Origin: an uncultured Poribacteria bacterium
Lineage (GTDB): Bacteria; Poribacteria; WGA-4E; WGA-3G
DNA: 64,000 nucleotides
Assembly: GCA_958295855.1 (NCBI GenBank)
Contig: OY282383.1
Coordinates: 3,638,481 to 3,702,480, forward strand
Reading direction: 5' to 3'
How positions within the stretch are numbered: position 1 is the stretch's first letter; each line of letters begins with the position of its first letter. The notes under the pieces were generated by a model. It did no database searches. It saw only the letters and a program-made list of their open reading frames with translations, and was not told the origin of the DNA. The position numbers and the translations under genes are program-made. Positions 34,236 to 42,584 of this stretch are shown here, one piece after another.

Positions 34236-35363
34236 ATGAAAATTCGCGTACTGGGCATTCGCGGGCTTCCCGCTACCTACAGTGGATTGGAAACTATCAT
34301 GGGCGAACTTGCCCCGCGCTGGGTAGAGGCTGGCCACGAAGTTATCGTCTACTGCCGAAAAGCACTTTTCAAGGAAAGACCGGATGAATGGAAGGGCATC
34401 CAGTTAGTCTATTTGCCCAGCATTGAGCATAAGATGTTCAGTACCCTCAGCCACAGTTTTTTCGCAACATTGCACGCTTCCCTTACCTCCTCCGATGTAA
34501 TTTTGACATGGAATGCAGGCAATGGCCCCTTTGGCTGGTTTTTTCGCGTTGCAGGCAAAGCCGCTGTCATTAATGTTGATGGTATGGAGTGGCTCCGCCC
34601 AAAGTGGAAAGGGTTAGGTGCTATCTATTTCAAGTGGGCAGCAAAGATGGCAACAGCGGCGTTTCCCGTTGTTATCACAGATGCCTGTGAAATGAAACGA
34701 CTCTACCTCGAAGAATTGGGAGCCGAAACTACCTATATCGCCTATGGCGCGAACATTGAACCCTCAGAACACCCAGAAGTGCTTGAGGCGTACGGCCTTG
34801 AACCCCGGAATTACTATCTGATTGCAAGTCGTCTTGTCCCGGATAACAATGCCGACCTGATTTTAGAGGCGTTTGTTGCCTCAAACAGTCAAAAGCAACT
34901 CGCCATCGCTGGCGGGGCAGATTACAAAGGCAACAAACTGGAAAACGAATTTTTAGATAAATTGAAAAGAATTGCCAATACCAGCCCAAACAAGGTGAAA
35001 TTTCTCGGCCACATTGACAATTCTGAGCACATTAAAGAACTTCACCATCACTGTTTCGCATACATTCACGGCCATCAGTTTGGTGGTATAAATCCCTCCA
35101 TTCTGAAGGCGTTGGGGTTTTCTAACTGCGTCCTAGCACTGAATACGCCCTTCAACGATGAAGTGTTAGGTGGAGGACGTTACGGCACTCTTTTTGACAA
35201 AAACGCCGCCTCCCTCACAGCGAAAATTGAGACGTTAGAGACAAATCCAGAGCAGGTTGAAGCTTTTCGACAACGGGCCCCGGAGCAGATCCGAAACCGA
35301 TTCAATTGGGAACACATCGCACAACAATATCTTGATGTTTTTGAAAAACTCCAAAAAAAATAA
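34236..35363 (+). CDS. Glycosyltransferase with DUF1972 N-terminal domain
   Basis: A 375-residue GT-B protein. ATG 34236 follows AAAGGA by about 10 bases; earlier in-frame residues come from element A. The N-terminus MKIRVLGIRGLPATYSGLET is typical of DUF1972 glycosyltransferases, often annotated rhamnosyltransferases. VINVDGMEWLRPKW and VVITDACEMKRLYLE are further characteristic parts. The C-terminal half has YYLIASRLVPDNNADLILEA and HGHQFGGINPSILKAL, the donor-binding region with the conserved Glu-like position replaced by Asn/Pro. Followed at 12 bases by the initiating sugar transferase, so probably one operon for polysaccharide assembly on the inner membrane. Confidence 0.86.
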   Translation: MKIRVLGIRGLPATYSGLETIMGELAPRWVEAGHEVIVYCRKALFKERPDEWKGIQLVYLPSIEHKMFSTLSHSFFATLHASLTSSDVILTWNAGNGPFGWFFRVAGKAAVINVDGMEWLRPKWKGLGAIYFKWAAKMATAAFPVVITDACEMKRLYLEELGAETTYIAYGANIEPSEHPEVLEAYGLEPRNYYLIASRLVPDNNADLILEAFVASNSQKQLAIAGGADYKGNKLENEFLDKLKRIANTSPNKVKFLGHIDNSEHIKELHHHCFAYIHGHQFGGINPSILKALGFSNCVLALNTPFNDEVLGGGRYGTLFDKNAASLTAKIETLETNPEQVEAFRQRAPEQIRNRFNWEHIAQQYLDVFEKLQKK

Positions 35364-35374
35364 GGTATCCTATT

Positions 35375-36016
35375 TTGAATTTACTGAAAACCGGGCTCCC
35401 ATACATCACCGACACAACAGCAGGAACTCTAGTGGAACGACTCTCCTCTTTTTATGCACGGCGCGGCAAACATCTGTTTGATGTTGTATCCGCTTTTTTC
35501 TTAATCCTTCTGTTTGCCCCTCTGATGGCGGTTATTATGATACTTACTAAACTCACCTCGCGCGGCCCCATCTTTTTCTCGCACAAGCGAGTTGGGTTAA
35601 ACAATCAGCTCTTTCTCATTTACAAGTTTCGGAGCCTCCATATTGATACGCCATCCTATTCAGAGAAACCTAATTCAACTGACGACAGGCGCATTACGCT
35701 GATGGGCAAATGGCTCCGTAAAACGAGTTTAGACGAGTTACCGAACCTTTTCAATGTACTCAAGGGAGAAATGAGCCTCGTCGGGCCACGCCCGGAGATG
35801 CCTTTTCTCGCTAAGCATTATGAACCGTGGGAAAATCAACGTCACCTCGTCCGTCCAGGAATGACAGGGCTATGGCAGTTAAGCCCGCGCCGGCGAGGTT
35901 CAATCCGCGAAGGAATTCCCGTTGACCTGGAATACATCGAGAATATCTCCCTCTGGAACGATTTCAAAATACTGCTCCGCACCTTCAAGGTTTTTTGGGA
36001 TAACAACACCTACTAA
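35375..36016 (+). CDS. Undecaprenyl-phosphate sugar phosphotransferase (initiating)
   Basis: A 213-residue bacterial sugar transferase of the WcaJ/PglC type, which loads the first sugar phosphate on undecaprenyl phosphate. The start is TTG 35375, preceded by AAGGT. Signature features are KHLFDVVSAFFLILLFAPLM (membrane hairpin near residues 30-50), GPIFFSHKRVGLN, KFRSLHID, KTSLDELPNLFNVLKGEMSL and VGPRPEMPFL, then RPGMTGLWQLSPRR. It lacks the large N-terminal membrane domain of WcaJ, so it is the minimal PglC-like form. Neighbours are the DUF1972 glycosyltransferase and the DUF983 protein. Confidence 0.93.
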   Translation: MNLLKTGLPYITDTTAGTLVERLSSFYARRGKHLFDVVSAFFLILLFAPLMAVIMILTKLTSRGPIFFSHKRVGLNNQLFLIYKFRSLHIDTPSYSEKPNSTDDRRITLMGKWLRKTSLDELPNLFNVLKGEMSLVGPRPEMPFLAKHYEPWENQRHLVRPGMTGLWQLSPRRRGSIREGIPVDLEYIENISLWNDFKILLRTFKVFWDNNTY

Positions 36017-36084
36017 CCGCGAGGCTATGCGCCGCAGCTATATATTTAGCAGCGAAAGCGCGCCTATAGTAAAAGTGCATATAT

Positions 36085-36450
36085 ATGAAGATAACGCTTG
36101 GCAAATTCAGTAGAATTCTGCGGTGTGGCTTTGGGCTAAAATGTCCACGGTGTGGCAAAGGTGCCCTATTTCAAAAACGTTTCAAGATGTTTTCACACTG
36201 CACACAGTGCGGCTTGAAGTTTGAACGGGAACAGGGCTATTTTGTCGGGGCGATGTACCTCAACTATGGCGCAACCGTTCTCATTGCCTTTCCCGGTTAC
36301 TTTGTCTTTGAAGTCTTCACCCCTATCCCCTTCCTGATTAATTTAGCGGTGTGGGGCGCGGTTTCCGCTCTTTTCCCAGTCTTTTTCTACCCCTATTCAA
36401 GAAGCTTGTGGCTGAACTTCGACTACATGCTCAACTCAAAGTCTGATTAG
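36085..36450 (+). CDS. DUF983 family membrane protein
   Basis: A 121-residue protein. The N-terminal part has two CxxC pairs (CPRCGKG and CTQCGLKF) that could bind zinc, and GYFVGAMYLNYG follows. Two hydrophobic segments (about 58-80 and 84-106) end in a basic-aromatic tail (YSRSLWLNFDYML). This matches the DUF983 family, of unknown function. It is a small membrane protein downstream of the sugar transferase. Confidence 0.82.
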   Translation: MKITLGKFSRILRCGFGLKCPRCGKGALFQKRFKMFSHCTQCGLKFEREQGYFVGAMYLNYGATVLIAFPGYFVFEVFTPIPFLINLAVWGAVSALFPVFFYPYSRSLWLNFDYMLNSKSD

Positions 36451-36499
36451 CAAAACATCAGAACCGTGGACTGAATTGTGCTACCGCAGGTTCCTACCT

Positions 36500-36540
36500 T
36501 TTGGCGCAGCTTGCAGGTTTCCAAAACTTGCTATTCAAAT
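36500..36540 (+). repeat. Element F copy, intergenic
   Basis: TTTTGGCGCAGCTTGCAGGT then TTCCAAAACTTGCTATTCAA. Confidence 0.75.
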
Positions 36541-37292
36541 TATCTCGTGAAAATCTGCCCACGTGTGTATGAAGCTTCATCAGAAGCGAGGAACGTCAGC
36601 ACCCGTGCAACACCAGCTGGTTCCCCGAGAGAATGCCGCGCGTTGGCAACAGCAGCATCCACATCTTGCCCCCCTCGCCTCGCTGACTCTGCAATCTGTC
36701 CAAGTTTAAGGGGGGTTGCAAGCCCACCCGGGCAAATAGTGTGCATGCGAATGTTAAGCGAAGCGACCTGGTTTTCTACTGTCATAACGAGCCCGTTAAC
36801 GCCGCCTTTGCTAGAAGCATAGGCAACCGAGGAACTCCCACCACGGACACCCGCGCCTGAAGCAATACAGAGGATAACACCGCCCCCGCCTTTTCCCATT
36901 ATTGGAACAGCATGTTTGAGAGCAAAAAAAGTGCCTTTGAGATTGACATCAATAACCGAATCAAAGGTGGCAGTTTCAAAATCGTCAATGCGGACACTTG
37001 GACCGCGTAGGATGCCGGCTGAAGTCACTAACACGTCAATTCTGCCAAATTCCGTGTCAGCGGTTTCCATTAATGCTGCTACCTCGTTTTCCACAGTGAC
37101 ATCCGTGCGTCGGAACTTCGCAATGCCGCCGTTCTCAACAATAGTACTGAGCGTTTTTCGGGCATCTTCTTCGTTAATATCACCAAAGACAATTGTCGCG
37201 CCTGCTTTGGCGTATTCAATCGCTGTTGCCGCACCGATTCCAGTAGATGCCCCGGTAATTACGGCCACCTTGTTTGTGAGTTGAATATGCAT
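36540..37292 (-). CDS. Short-chain dehydrogenase/reductase
   Basis: A 250-residue classical SDR. The frame extends upstream to 37556, but ATG 37292 (MHIQLTNKVAVITGASTGIG) is the natural start; upstream in-frame residues are element A and tonB-like intergenic sequence, and AAGGTG precedes the ATG. The nucleotide loop is GASTGIGAA, GDINEED follows beta-2, the NAG-like motif is TSAGIL, the catalytic Tyr and Lys lie in YASSKGG, and ICPGGLATP matches the PG motif. Such enzymes oxidise or reduce alcohols or ketones with NAD(P). The substrate is unknown. Confidence 0.88.
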   Translation of the reverse strand: MHIQLTNKVAVITGASTGIGAATAIEYAKAGATIVFGDINEEDARKTLSTIVENGGIAKFRRTDVTVENEVAALMETADTEFGRIDVLVTSAGILRGPSVRIDDFETATFDSVIDVNLKGTFFALKHAVPIMGKGGGGVILCIASGAGVRGGSSSVAYASSKGGVNGLVMTVENQVASLNIRMHTICPGGLATPLKLGQIAESARRGGQDVDAAVANARHSLGEPAGVARVLTFLASDEASYTRGQIFTR

Positions 37293-37325
37293 TGTTTTCA
37301 CCTTAGGTTTGGGTTTCTTGCAGAT

Positions 37326-37408
37326 TTTTGTTATTCCTTGCGGAGAAATCAGGTTGCGTGATGGTTCTGACAATGCTCTGTAGCTCTCGTCGGAGGTTTC
37401 TGAGGCAA
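37326..37408 (-). repeat. Element A copy (inverted)
   Basis: TTTTGTTATTCCTTGCGGAG to TAGCTCTCGTCGGAGGTTTC. Relative to the minus-strand SDR gene it is in the same start-proximal orientation as other copies, about 35 bases from the ATG. Confidence 0.87.
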
Positions 37409-37440
37409 GTATTTTAACGCTTCTGCAAAGGATGTTGCAA

Positions 37441-38238
37441 TTAATTCTTAAACTGGAAACGATAAGGAATGCGAAGACGTTGACTGACAACCACTTCGCC
37501 TCGCCTCGCTGGCACAAATTGTGACGCTTTGAGTGCTTTAATTGCGGCTTGTTCACATCCTAATCCGCTAACCTCAATCACTTTGATAACTTTGATATTT
37601 CTCGCCTTTCCATCTACACCTATTGTCGCTTCAAGGAGGACTACGCCCTGTTTATGGGAAAGACGCGCGGAATCCGGATATATCGGTTCAACTTTGTGGA
37701 AAAACTGAGCGTTTTGCGTTGGCTCGTCCAAAAGCGTCAGAATTTCTGGAAGTTCTGCTACCTCACAACTTGCTGCCGTACTTGAACTTGTTAACTCGGG
37801 GCGTGGTATCGGTTTAAGTGCAAACTTTGTCAACTCTGCATTCAAAGGTGTACGACGCATCGTTAAGCCGGTGTGAACTCCGTTTAATGCGTTGCCTGTT
37901 TCTGACGGTGCAGTCGCGTGAACAGTAGAAACCGGTACTGTCGCCACCAAAAATTGCGCGTCTGTTTGTGGCACATGAGCGACTGTCGCAATCACCCGGA
38001 TGCGCGGCGGTGGGGGGTGTAGCAGGTGTGGTTGAGTCGTTTCCGGGATAGCCTGTTTTACCTGACGTGGCGTAAGAATAGGTTTTGTCTTCGGCAGAGA
38101 AACAAACTCAGCAACAATACTATCGCCATGTTTATCTGTTGTACCAACGATAGACAGGGAGGCAATGCCCACACCTATCAGGTGAAGGCAGATAGATAAT
38201 ATTATAGATTTGTTCAGAAATTGGACAACTTTGTTCAT
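37441..38238 (-). CDS. TonB-like energy-transduction protein
   Basis: A 265-residue protein. One N-terminal membrane segment (SIILSICLHLIGVGIASLSI) is followed by a proline-rich periplasmic spacer with PPPPRIRV. The C-terminal 90 residues form a TonB-type domain: VEPIYPDSARLSHKQGVVLL, IGVDGKARNIKV, CEQAAIKALKASQFVPARRG and the final RIPYRFQF strand. It would couple inner-membrane energy to outer-membrane transport. ExbB/ExbD and a receptor are not seen nearby. A truncated duplicate lies at 8989-9606, including about 260 bases of upstream DNA. It is divergent from the SelW-like gene. Confidence 0.87.
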   Translation of the reverse strand: MNKVVQFLNKSIILSICLHLIGVGIASLSIVGTTDKHGDSIVAEFVSLPKTKPILTPRQVKQAIPETTQPHLLHPPPPRIRVIATVAHVPQTDAQFLVATVPVSTVHATAPSETGNALNGVHTGLTMRRTPLNAELTKFALKPIPRPELTSSSTAASCEVAELPEILTLLDEPTQNAQFFHKVEPIYPDSARLSHKQGVVLLEATIGVDGKARNIKVIKVIEVSGLGCEQAAIKALKASQFVPARRGEVVVSQRLRIPYRFQFKN

Positions 38239-38500
38239 GATCTAAACACCTGTCTGTGAGCGTCCCGACGCGGGGCCTGCTCCTTGTCGTTGCTTCAGGT
38301 TGTTTCTATTAGCTATTGCACCTACGAGCAAATGTTGTAACGTTTTATTTTCAATCCGTTTGTCACTTAACTGTTAGCAAATTCTGTGCCACTCGGGATG
38401 TACATAGCACTCGCTTGATTTCAAGAAAAAACTTGCAATTTTTCAACTTTTTTGGTAAAATTAAATATATCAACAATTAAATGAGGAGGGATAATATCTA

Positions 38501-38731
38501 ATGGAAGTGAGAATTGAGTACTGCAACGCCTGAAACTACCAGCCACGGGCAGCCAGTTTGGCAGATGCCTTAAAACAGAAATATGGCGAGGCGGTTAAGA
38601 CGGTGGAACTGATTCCTGGAAGTGGCGGGGCTTTTGAAGTTTCGCTAAACGGCACCTTGCTCTACTCCAAGTTAGATACCGGGCAGTTTCCAACCACGGC
38701 ACAGGTAACATCTGCAATAGATGCTGTGTAA
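38501..38731 (+). CDS. SelW-like (Rdx family) protein with in-frame TGA, probable selenoprotein
   Basis: ATG 38501 follows GAGGAGGG at 38483-38490. Reading TGA 38531-38533 as selenocysteine gives a 76-residue protein ending at TAA 38729-38731. It begins MEVRIEYCNAU, then NYQPRAASLADALKQKYGE, VELIPGSGGAFEVSLNG and a C-terminal LDTGQFPTTAQVTSAIDAV. The Rdx/SelW family has a CxxC or CxxU redox motif in exactly this place, then a LPRA- or YxPRA-like helix, and a GxGGxFEV segment. The codon at the second redox position is TGA and everything after it stays open and family-like. A possible stem-loop follows at 38548-38569. The alternative is a pseudogene with a Cys-to-stop change, but the position makes that less likely. 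Confidence 0.72.
38548..38569 (+). promoter_or_regulatory. Possible bacterial SECIS-like stem-loop
   Basis: GGC/GCC outer and GCCA/TGGC inner pairs around a GTT loop; the loop G is at 38556, 22 bases after the TGA. Size and distance fit what is known of bacterial SECIS elements, but the stem is short and was judged by eye. Confidence 0.35.
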
Positions 38732-39067
38732 GAAGGCGAGATTCGGAGAGCGCTCCTACCGCTTTCGGAAGGGCGGAGGCTGATATTTGGCTGAATGACA
38801 TCGGAACCTTTTTCTGAGAGTTTCATAAGGATGGGGAAAACATCAGAAACTGTTGCGACTGTACTTTACAAAACACTGCCTCCGTCTCTTTTTCTGACGA
38901 GGTTTAGTGATGCGTTTTTGCAAGCCATTTTGAAGTTGTTTATTCACAGGGAATATGCGCACTAATGAGAAACCCGCTTTTGAACCGGGTATCCGCCCCT
39001 GCTTTGCAGGGGTAAATACCTCATGCGGAAAAAGCGGAGCGAAAACTGAATTAACGAAGGCGCAATA
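38732..39067. other. Intergenic region with element G
   Basis: No gene recognised. 38735-38757 resembles the GAGATTCGGAG..CTCC motif. 38965-39052 holds element G (AATGAGAAACCCGCTTTTGA ... CGGAAAAAGCGG) with a nested CCCCTGCTTTGCAGGGG hairpin. Confidence 0.7.
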
Positions 39068-39871
39068 TTATTCCACAGCAACGATTGACATTTTCCACCT
39101 ATTTGCTTGCTGAATAAGGGCATCCAGGTTCATCACAAAGGTTCGTCGCGCTTCCACTGCTAACACATCTGCTCTGACTTGATGCAACAACTGTAGCGTT
39201 TGCATGCCGACTGTCGGGACATCAACACGAAAATCGTGGTTCTCGGCGGCAGCTTTGGCTACGACTATTCCCTTTCTCCCCAAGACACCCCCTCTCTGAA
39301 TCGTCGCATCCGTGCCCTCAATGGCTTCCATCGCAAGCACAATCTGATTTTTAACCACCACGGTTTGCCCGATATCCAGGTTTGCTATCTGGCGAGCGAT
39401 GGTGATGCCGAGTTCTACATCTGCCCATTGGTTAGCCGTTGGTTCTTTCGCTGTTAAAACGCCGGGTTGTGGCAGAAGATGAGTGAGAAACCGGTCCTGT
39501 GTGAGGATAGAAAGTCCAGAGGATTCAAGGTGGGCAAGTACCGCAGAAATGATTGCGGCAGGTTTTTTCCGTCGGTGCTGTGCTAAAATCTTAATGATAG
39601 TCGCATCAACTTGAAATGGGCGCAGCAGGATATTTTTTTCTACTTTGCCGATGAGCACCACTTCTCTTACGCCTGACTTAAGAAGTGTACGAGTAATTTT
39701 TTGAATCTGTCCAACACCACAAGTGTGAATCTCATCCGAAATTCCAGCAAACCGTTGCACATCCGGCTTTGTAATTTGGACGATAATAGGTTTCCGACCA
39801 TGGGTTACGGCGGCGTGTGCCAATAGCACCGGTAGTTCTCCGGCTCCTGCAATAATACCCAGTTTTTCCAC
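39068..39871 (-). CDS. lpxI: LpxI-type UDP-2,3-diacylglucosamine pyrophosphatase
   Basis: A 267-residue protein matching LpxI, which hydrolyses UDP-2,3-diacylglucosamine to lipid X and UMP in lipid A synthesis and replaces LpxH in many bacteria. The N-terminus LGIIAGAGELPVLLAHAA, the segment VGQIQKITRTLLKSGVREVV followed by LIGKVEK, and the C-terminal AIEGTDATIQRGG, with PTVGMQTLQLL after it, are all LpxI-typical. It follows lpxA by 19 bases on the same strand, so the two are probably cotranscribed. Confidence 0.92.
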   Translation of the reverse strand: MEKLGIIAGAGELPVLLAHAAVTHGRKPIIVQITKPDVQRFAGISDEIHTCGVGQIQKITRTLLKSGVREVVLIGKVEKNILLRPFQVDATIIKILAQHRRKKPAAIISAVLAHLESSGLSILTQDRFLTHLLPQPGVLTAKEPTANQWADVELGITIARQIANLDIGQTVVVKNQIVLAMEAIEGTDATIQRGGVLGRKGIVVAKAAAENHDFRVDVPTVGMQTLQLLHQVRADVLAVEARRTFVMNLDALIQQANRWKMSIVAVE

Positions 39872-39890
39872 TTTTTCGACATTCCTACTG

Positions 39891-40715
39891 CTAACCTATC
39901 AAAGGACGATTGGGGTGGCTAAATCCGATGCCACGTTTGGAGGTTTCAATAAATTGGAGTAGATACTCAACTTCGGGGTTCGTTTCCAGCTCCGCTTTGA
40001 CTCTGGCAACGGCATGCTTCAGTGGAATGCCGGAGCGGAACAAAATGCGGAACGCCCTCTTAAGCAAGACGAGCGTTTCCGGGGAAATCCGCGACAACGG
40101 GTTGATTTGCGAAGTGTGAATGCCGATGCGATTTAAACTCCGGACGCGTGCTGGCTGTCCAGCCGACAACGCAAAGGGGGGAATATCTTGCACAATTTTT
40201 GAGAAGCCGCCTGCCATCGCCATTTTGCCGACACGGACAAATTGATGAATCGCAGCATGAGCACCCAGCCTCACATCATCTTCAATGGTTACATGCCCTG
40301 CTAGCGTGGCAAAATTCGCCATAATTGTTCTATTGCCGACAACAGTGTCATGAGCAATGTTAACCCAATTCATTAACACGTTGCTGTCGCCCACAATAGT
40401 AGCACCCTCTTCAAAGGTGGATCTGGAGATAGACACGTACTCGCGTAGCGTATTCTGGTTACCTATTTTGACATAACTCCGCCAGCCGCCATACTTCAAG
40501 TCTTTTGATGGATTTCCGAGAGTCGCTCCAAAAAAGATTTTACATTCTTCACCAATGGTTGTCCACTTGTCAATCTGAACATGCGGGCCGATAACGGTGC
40601 CGCGCCCGATATGGGCATAGTCACCAACAAGACTGTAGGGGCCAACACAAACGCCCTCTTCCAACATGGCTTTGGGAGAAATAATCGCGGTTGGGTGAAT
40701 GTTTGTCTCTAGCAC
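39891..40715 (-). CDS. lpxA: UDP-N-acetylglucosamine acyltransferase LpxA
   Basis: A 274-residue left-handed beta-helix acyltransferase that performs the first step of lipid A synthesis. Hexapeptide repeats run through residues 5-190 (for example IHPTAIISPKAMLEEGVCVG). The catalytic His lies in MNWVNIAHDTVVGN, and NLAGHVTIEDDVRLGAHAAIHQ-like sequence (here FATLAGHVTIEDDVRLGAHA) is present, with GLNRIG-like SLNRIGIHTSQ starting the C-terminal helical domain. The length is slightly above E. coli LpxA (262). It lies between lpxC-fabZ and lpxI. Confidence 0.95.
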   Translation of the reverse strand: MLETNIHPTAIISPKAMLEEGVCVGPYSLVGDYAHIGRGTVIGPHVQIDKWTTIGEECKIFFGATLGNPSKDLKYGGWRSYVKIGNQNTLREYVSISRSTFEEGATIVGDSNVLMNWVNIAHDTVVGNRTIMANFATLAGHVTIEDDVRLGAHAAIHQFVRVGKMAMAGGFSKIVQDIPPFALSAGQPARVRSLNRIGIHTSQINPLSRISPETLVLLKRAFRILFRSGIPLKHAVARVKAELETNPEVEYLLQFIETSKRGIGFSHPNRPLIG

Positions 40716-41130
40716 AGATGTACCTCTACTTTCCGAGCATCATTTTCCACTTTTTCGACGAGGTTTAGTCACGCATTTTTAATGCGTGATGAAGTTCGTT
40801 TGCGTAGAATTTAGGAAGCAAGTCAGGGCTACCGACACAAGGTAAATCTCAGCAGAGGTTTGTGACGCAATGTTTTGCCTGACGCTTCAGACGTTATATA
40901 CTTCCTGATTCCCTTATTTTTTAATATACCTTGCGGAGTACCATGCTTGCCGGTGTAGCTCGAAAGCCGTTACAGATCTCGTCAGAGGACTCTTATGTAA
41001 AAACCTTAATCGCGATTCGGAGATGGCTCCTACCTTTGTAACGCTTGCGTCAAAAACCTCCAACGACATCTACAGCGGATTGTCAGACGCATCTTGCATT
41101 CTGATTACTCCGCAAGGAAAGACGAACAGT
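40716..41130. other. Repeat-filled gap between lpxA and lpxC-fabZ
   Basis: No gene recognised. Element E palindrome at 40772-40790. 40810-40890 is an inverted copy of the element that interrupts the tonB-like duplicate (8740-8822). 40925-41000 is a further element A variant (TTGCGGAGTACCATGC ... GATCTCGTCAGAGG), matched by 54475-54570. 41045-41128 is a forward element A. Confidence 0.72.
41045..41128 (+). repeat. Element A copy, forward
   Basis: CTTGCGTCAAAAACCTCCAA to TACTCCGCAAGGAAAGACGA. It ends 2 bases from the stop codon of the minus-strand lpxC-fabZ gene, i.e. downstream of that gene. Confidence 0.85.
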
Positions 41131-42417
41131 TTATGTAGAAGCCAATACAATTGACAGTTCTGCCTCCGTAGCGAGTGCGTCCTCTACGTACACCCACCCT
41201 TGGATTCGTGCGATGTTGCTCCTTCGCTGTACGACCTCTATTTCCAAGCGGAGCTGGTCGCCGGGAATGACAGCGCGCCGGAACGTCGCTTTGTTAATAG
41301 AACGGAAATAGCCGAGTTGGCCTTCCTTCCCAATTTCCTGAAGGACTAGCCATGCACCGAGCTGTGCAAGTGCTTCAACCTGTAAAACGCCAGGCATCAC
41401 AGGCTGTGTAGGAAAATGTCCCTCAAAGATCGGTTCGTTGTACGTCGCGTTTTTGATACCCACTGCGCGTTTTCCATTCTCATATTCAAGGACTCTATCT
41501 AGCAAACACATCGGATGCCGGTGCGGCAAGATTCGATAAATCTCTGTTACTTCAACGGGTTTTTGAACCGGGGAGTGTTGGAGGTGCTCATGTGCTGAGA
41601 AGGCTTGAACAAATTTGGCATGGAACGTGTGCCCAGTGCGTATTGCAACGACATGCGCTTTGGGCAGATGTCCCGCAAGATAAAGGTCGCCGATGAGATC
41701 GAGGATTTTATGGCGGACAAATTCATCTGTAAACCGAAGTGGTGTGCTGGGTGCACCTTCACCGTCAATAACCAGCACGTTATCATAACTGGCACCTTTT
41801 CCGATACCCAGTGACTGAAGTGCCTCAATTTCATTGTCAAAACAGAAACTCCGTGCTGGTGAGATTTCACGAGCGTATAATTCCGGGGTTATTTGCCATG
41901 TAGCCACTTGCGGTGTCGTTTGTGGGTGGGCATAAACGAACGTAACTTCAAATGCATCAGAAGGCAGCAAAACAATCTGTTTATTTCCCTCAGAAAGCGC
42001 AAAGGGCTTCGACAACTCAATCAAGCGACGTGGGACATTTTGCGCAACAACCCCTACTTTTTGCAGTTTTTCGACATAGGGAAAAGCACTGCCGTCTAGC
42101 CCAGGCGGTTCAGGGGCATTGAGTTCCACCGTTACGTTGTCAATACTGAGCCCACCCAATGCGGACAAAATGTGCTCAACACTGCTAACGGTTGTATCAC
42201 CACTGCGTAAACTGGTACACCGCGGAAGAATGTCTGCCCAATTCTCCGGACACACTTTGACTTCAGGGGCCCCTGCTATATCCACACGCCGAAAGACGAT
42301 GCCGTAGTCTGGGGGAGCCGGTTTCATGGTTAATGTCACGGACTCGCCTAGCATCAACCCCTTCCCGGAAATTGTTGTTTCTTTCTGAACTGTTTGCTGT
42401 GAAGCTGCCTTTGCCAT
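41131..42417 (-). CDS. lpxC/fabZ: LpxC-FabZ fusion (deacetylase + hydroxyacyl-ACP dehydratase)
   Basis: A 428-residue bifunctional protein. Residues 1-285 or so are LpxC, the zinc deacetylase that commits UDP-acyl-GlcNAc to lipid A: H82 (SVEHILSALGG), PEPPGLDGSAFPY, H236 and D240 (RHKILDLIGDL) and H263 (RTGHTFHAKF). Residues 290-428 are FabZ, which dehydrates 3-hydroxyacyl-ACP: LPHRHPMCLLDRV, then H334 and E348 in FEGHFPTQPVMPGVLQVEAL. The same fusion is well known in Bacteroidetes and some others. It joins lipid A and fatty-acid synthesis in one chain. Upstream lies a perfect tandem 38-bp repeat. Confidence 0.95.
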   Translation of the reverse strand: MAKAASQQTVQKETTISGKGLMLGESVTLTMKPAPPDYGIVFRRVDIAGAPEVKVCPENWADILPRCTSLRSGDTTVSSVEHILSALGGLSIDNVTVELNAPEPPGLDGSAFPYVEKLQKVGVVAQNVPRRLIELSKPFALSEGNKQIVLLPSDAFEVTFVYAHPQTTPQVATWQITPELYAREISPARSFCFDNEIEALQSLGIGKGASYDNVLVIDGEGAPSTPLRFTDEFVRHKILDLIGDLYLAGHLPKAHVVAIRTGHTFHAKFVQAFSAHEHLQHSPVQKPVEVTEIYRILPHRHPMCLLDRVLEYENGKRAVGIKNATYNEPIFEGHFPTQPVMPGVLQVEALAQLGAWLVLQEIGKEGQLGYFRSINKATFRRAVIPGDQLRLEIEVVQRRSNIARIQGWVYVEDALATEAELSIVLAST

Positions 42418-42459
42418 TTTCTTTCGTTACTCCGATCGTTTTCATGCCGCAATTTGCGG

Positions 42460-42535
42460 GTGGTATTTGCCCCTGCTTTGCAGGGGTTGTATTCTTAGTG
42501 GTATTTGCCCCTGCTTTGCAGGGGTTGTATTCTTA
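42460..42535 (-). repeat. Perfect 38-bp tandem duplication with GC hairpin
   Basis: Two adjacent identical 38-base units, each containing CCCCTGCTTTGCAGGGG, in the 5' region of lpxC-fabZ. Confidence 0.92.
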
Positions 42536-42584
42536 AACGTTGCGTTGATGAGGCAGACGCTAACGCCCAAAAGAAGCAGCGAGG

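Noticed and set aside
36478..37284. Plus-strand frames opposite the SDR gene
   Set aside because: The minus-strand SDR has all family motifs, so these are shadows.
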